Source of the DNA: a virus
IMG/VR virus record: IMGVR_UViG_3300046413_000742
Span: 1-20,656 of that record
Strand: one strand, 5' to 3'
DNA length: 20,656 nt
Shown in pieces: positions 19,815 to 20,656 of this stretch. The notes beneath the pieces are model-generated. The model ran no database searches. It was not told where the DNA came from and worked only from the letters and a program-made list of their open reading frames with translations. The translations under genes and the position numbers were made by a program. How positions within the stretch are numbered: the stretch's first letter is position 1; every line of letters begins with the position of its first letter.

Positions 19815-20656
19815 CGGCTGTAGCCACACACCAACCTTGCGATGACTGCGGAAGCAGTGACGCCCTATCACACAACTCTGACGGAAGCACCAAGTGCTAT
19901 TCCTGCGGTCTCTTCACACCGAACAGAAACAAAACAAACACACCAACACATAACACACAAATGGAAGCACAAGTATCACCACTAGGATTTGTAAACGGAG
20001 AGTTCATGGAAATAGCCCCAAGGGGTATCCACAAAGACACATGCGTAAAGTATGGGTATCAAATCGGGGAGCTTAACGGTAAGCCCTGTCACGTTGCTAA
20101 CTATCGCAACCTAGACGGCACTCAGGTAGCTCAGAAGTATCGCTTTGCAGACAAGAGCTTTCACTGCAATGGCTCACCTAACTATTTCTTTGGTCAGAAC
20201 CTATGGCCCAATGGCGGTAAGAAGCTAGTCATCACTGAAGGTGAGATTGATTGCCTTACTGTTAGCCAGCTCCAAGGTAACAAGTGGCCTGTAGTATCGC
20301 TACCCAGTGGCGCTCAGTCAGCCAAGACAATCTTTAAGAAGCAACTTGAATGGCTATCCTCTTGGGAGGAAGTCATCGTTATGTTTGACGAAGACAAGGC
20401 TGGTCGTGAGGCTGCTGAGAGTGTTGCTCACATCCTTCCTGCTGGCACTTGCAAGATTGCTAGGTTGTCTATGAAAGACCCTAACGAGATGCTTCTAGCC
20501 AACAAAGGTGAAGAAGTAATCCAAGCTTTTTGGAACGCTAAGGTATGGCGTCCCGATGACATTGTAGATGGCACTGAATTGTATGAGCGCCTCACGGTTC
20601 CCAAGGAAAACGATAGCATCCCTTACCCTTACTATGGACTTAACTCTCTTACCCAC
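19802..20656 (+). CDS. DNA primase-helicase (gp4-like), 3' truncated by the window
   Basis: 285 codons are visible with no stop. The N-terminal zinc motif has Cys at 13, 16, 32 and 35 (CDDCGSSDALS... KCYSCG), as in T7 gp4A. A Thr/Asn-rich linker (about 40-53) precedes the polymerase domain, with HVANYRNLDGTQVAQKYRF, the TOPRIM Glu motif LVITEGEIDCLTV and the Asp motif EVIVMFDEDKAGREAAESV, then MKDPNEMLL. The helicase domain (Walker A) lies beyond the window. It synthesises lagging-strand primers and unwinds DNA. It overlaps the endonuclease end by 13 bases. An internal in-frame ATG at 19961 (codon 54), just after the zinc domain, sits behind a CA-rich leader and corresponds to the internal start that makes T7 gp4B, a helicase-only form. 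Confidence 0.95.
   Translation, partial: MDDLTAVATHQPCDDCGSSDALSHNSDGSTKCYSCGLFTPNRNKTNTPTHNTQMEAQVSPLGFVNGEFMEIAPRGIHKDTCVKYGYQIGELNGKPCHVANYRNLDGTQVAQKYRFADKSFHCNGSPNYFFGQNLWPNGGKKLVITEGEIDCLTVSQLQGNKWPVVSLPSGAQSAKTIFKKQLEWLSSWEEVIVMFDEDKAGREAAESVAHILPAGTCKIARLSMKDPNEMLLANKGEEVIQAFWNAKVWRPDDIVDGTELYERLTVPKENDSIPYPYYGLNSLTH

Overview
The window is a contiguous piece of a T7-like (Autographivirus-type) podovirus genome, from the end of the virion ejection cassette to the first part of the primase-helicase. The evidence is the order and sequence of the hallmark genes: gp14/gp15/gp16-type internal virion proteins, a gp17-type tail fibre, small and large terminase, a single-subunit RNA polymerase, a gp2.5-type ssDNA-binding protein, endonuclease I and a gp4-type primase. 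A complete tyrosine integrase lies directly upstream of the RNA polymerase region. This arrangement is known from marine T7-like phages with temperate potential and suggests an aquatic, integration-capable phage or its prophage. The host cannot be named. Almost no gene start has a Shine-Dalgarno sequence, which points to a host lineage that depends little on SD-led initiation.

Layout. (1) 1-7749: late structural genes, rightward. (2) 7783-10212: two tiny membrane proteins (lysis candidates), TerS, an HNH nuclease and TerL, packed with overlaps. (3) 10213-11080: a gene-poor spacer, then three small genes. (4) 11081-11658: no credible gene; hairpins, including a strong rightward and a plausible leftward terminator, plus a 31-bp-period direct repeat. 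(5) 11659-12210: two small leftward genes, the only leftward genes in the window. (6) 12439-14526: ten very small rightward genes separated by similar CA-rich, G-poor leaders. (7) 14527-16390: a palindrome-containing spacer, the integrase, two small genes, and a repeat-rich region before the polymerase. (8) 16391-20656: RNA polymerase, ssDNA-binding protein, endonuclease I and primase-helicase (cut by the window edge).

How it fits together. Early genes and the integrase would be transcribed first by host RNA polymerase. The phage polymerase would then drive replication, structural, packaging and lysis genes. In a linear T7-type virion the terminase end and the early end are the two genome termini. 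Here they are continuous, so the sequence is a circularised or permuted assembly, a concatemer junction, or a prophage opened elsewhere. The physical ends, if any, should lie between TerL and the early genes (about 10.2-12.4 kb).

The least explained signals are regulatory: TAGGTGACAA/TGACAAA repeats before the polymerase, recurrent early-gene leaders with a structure-preserving hairpin, seven AAACCGCC copies around the integrase, and a 26-bp palindrome upstream of the integrase.
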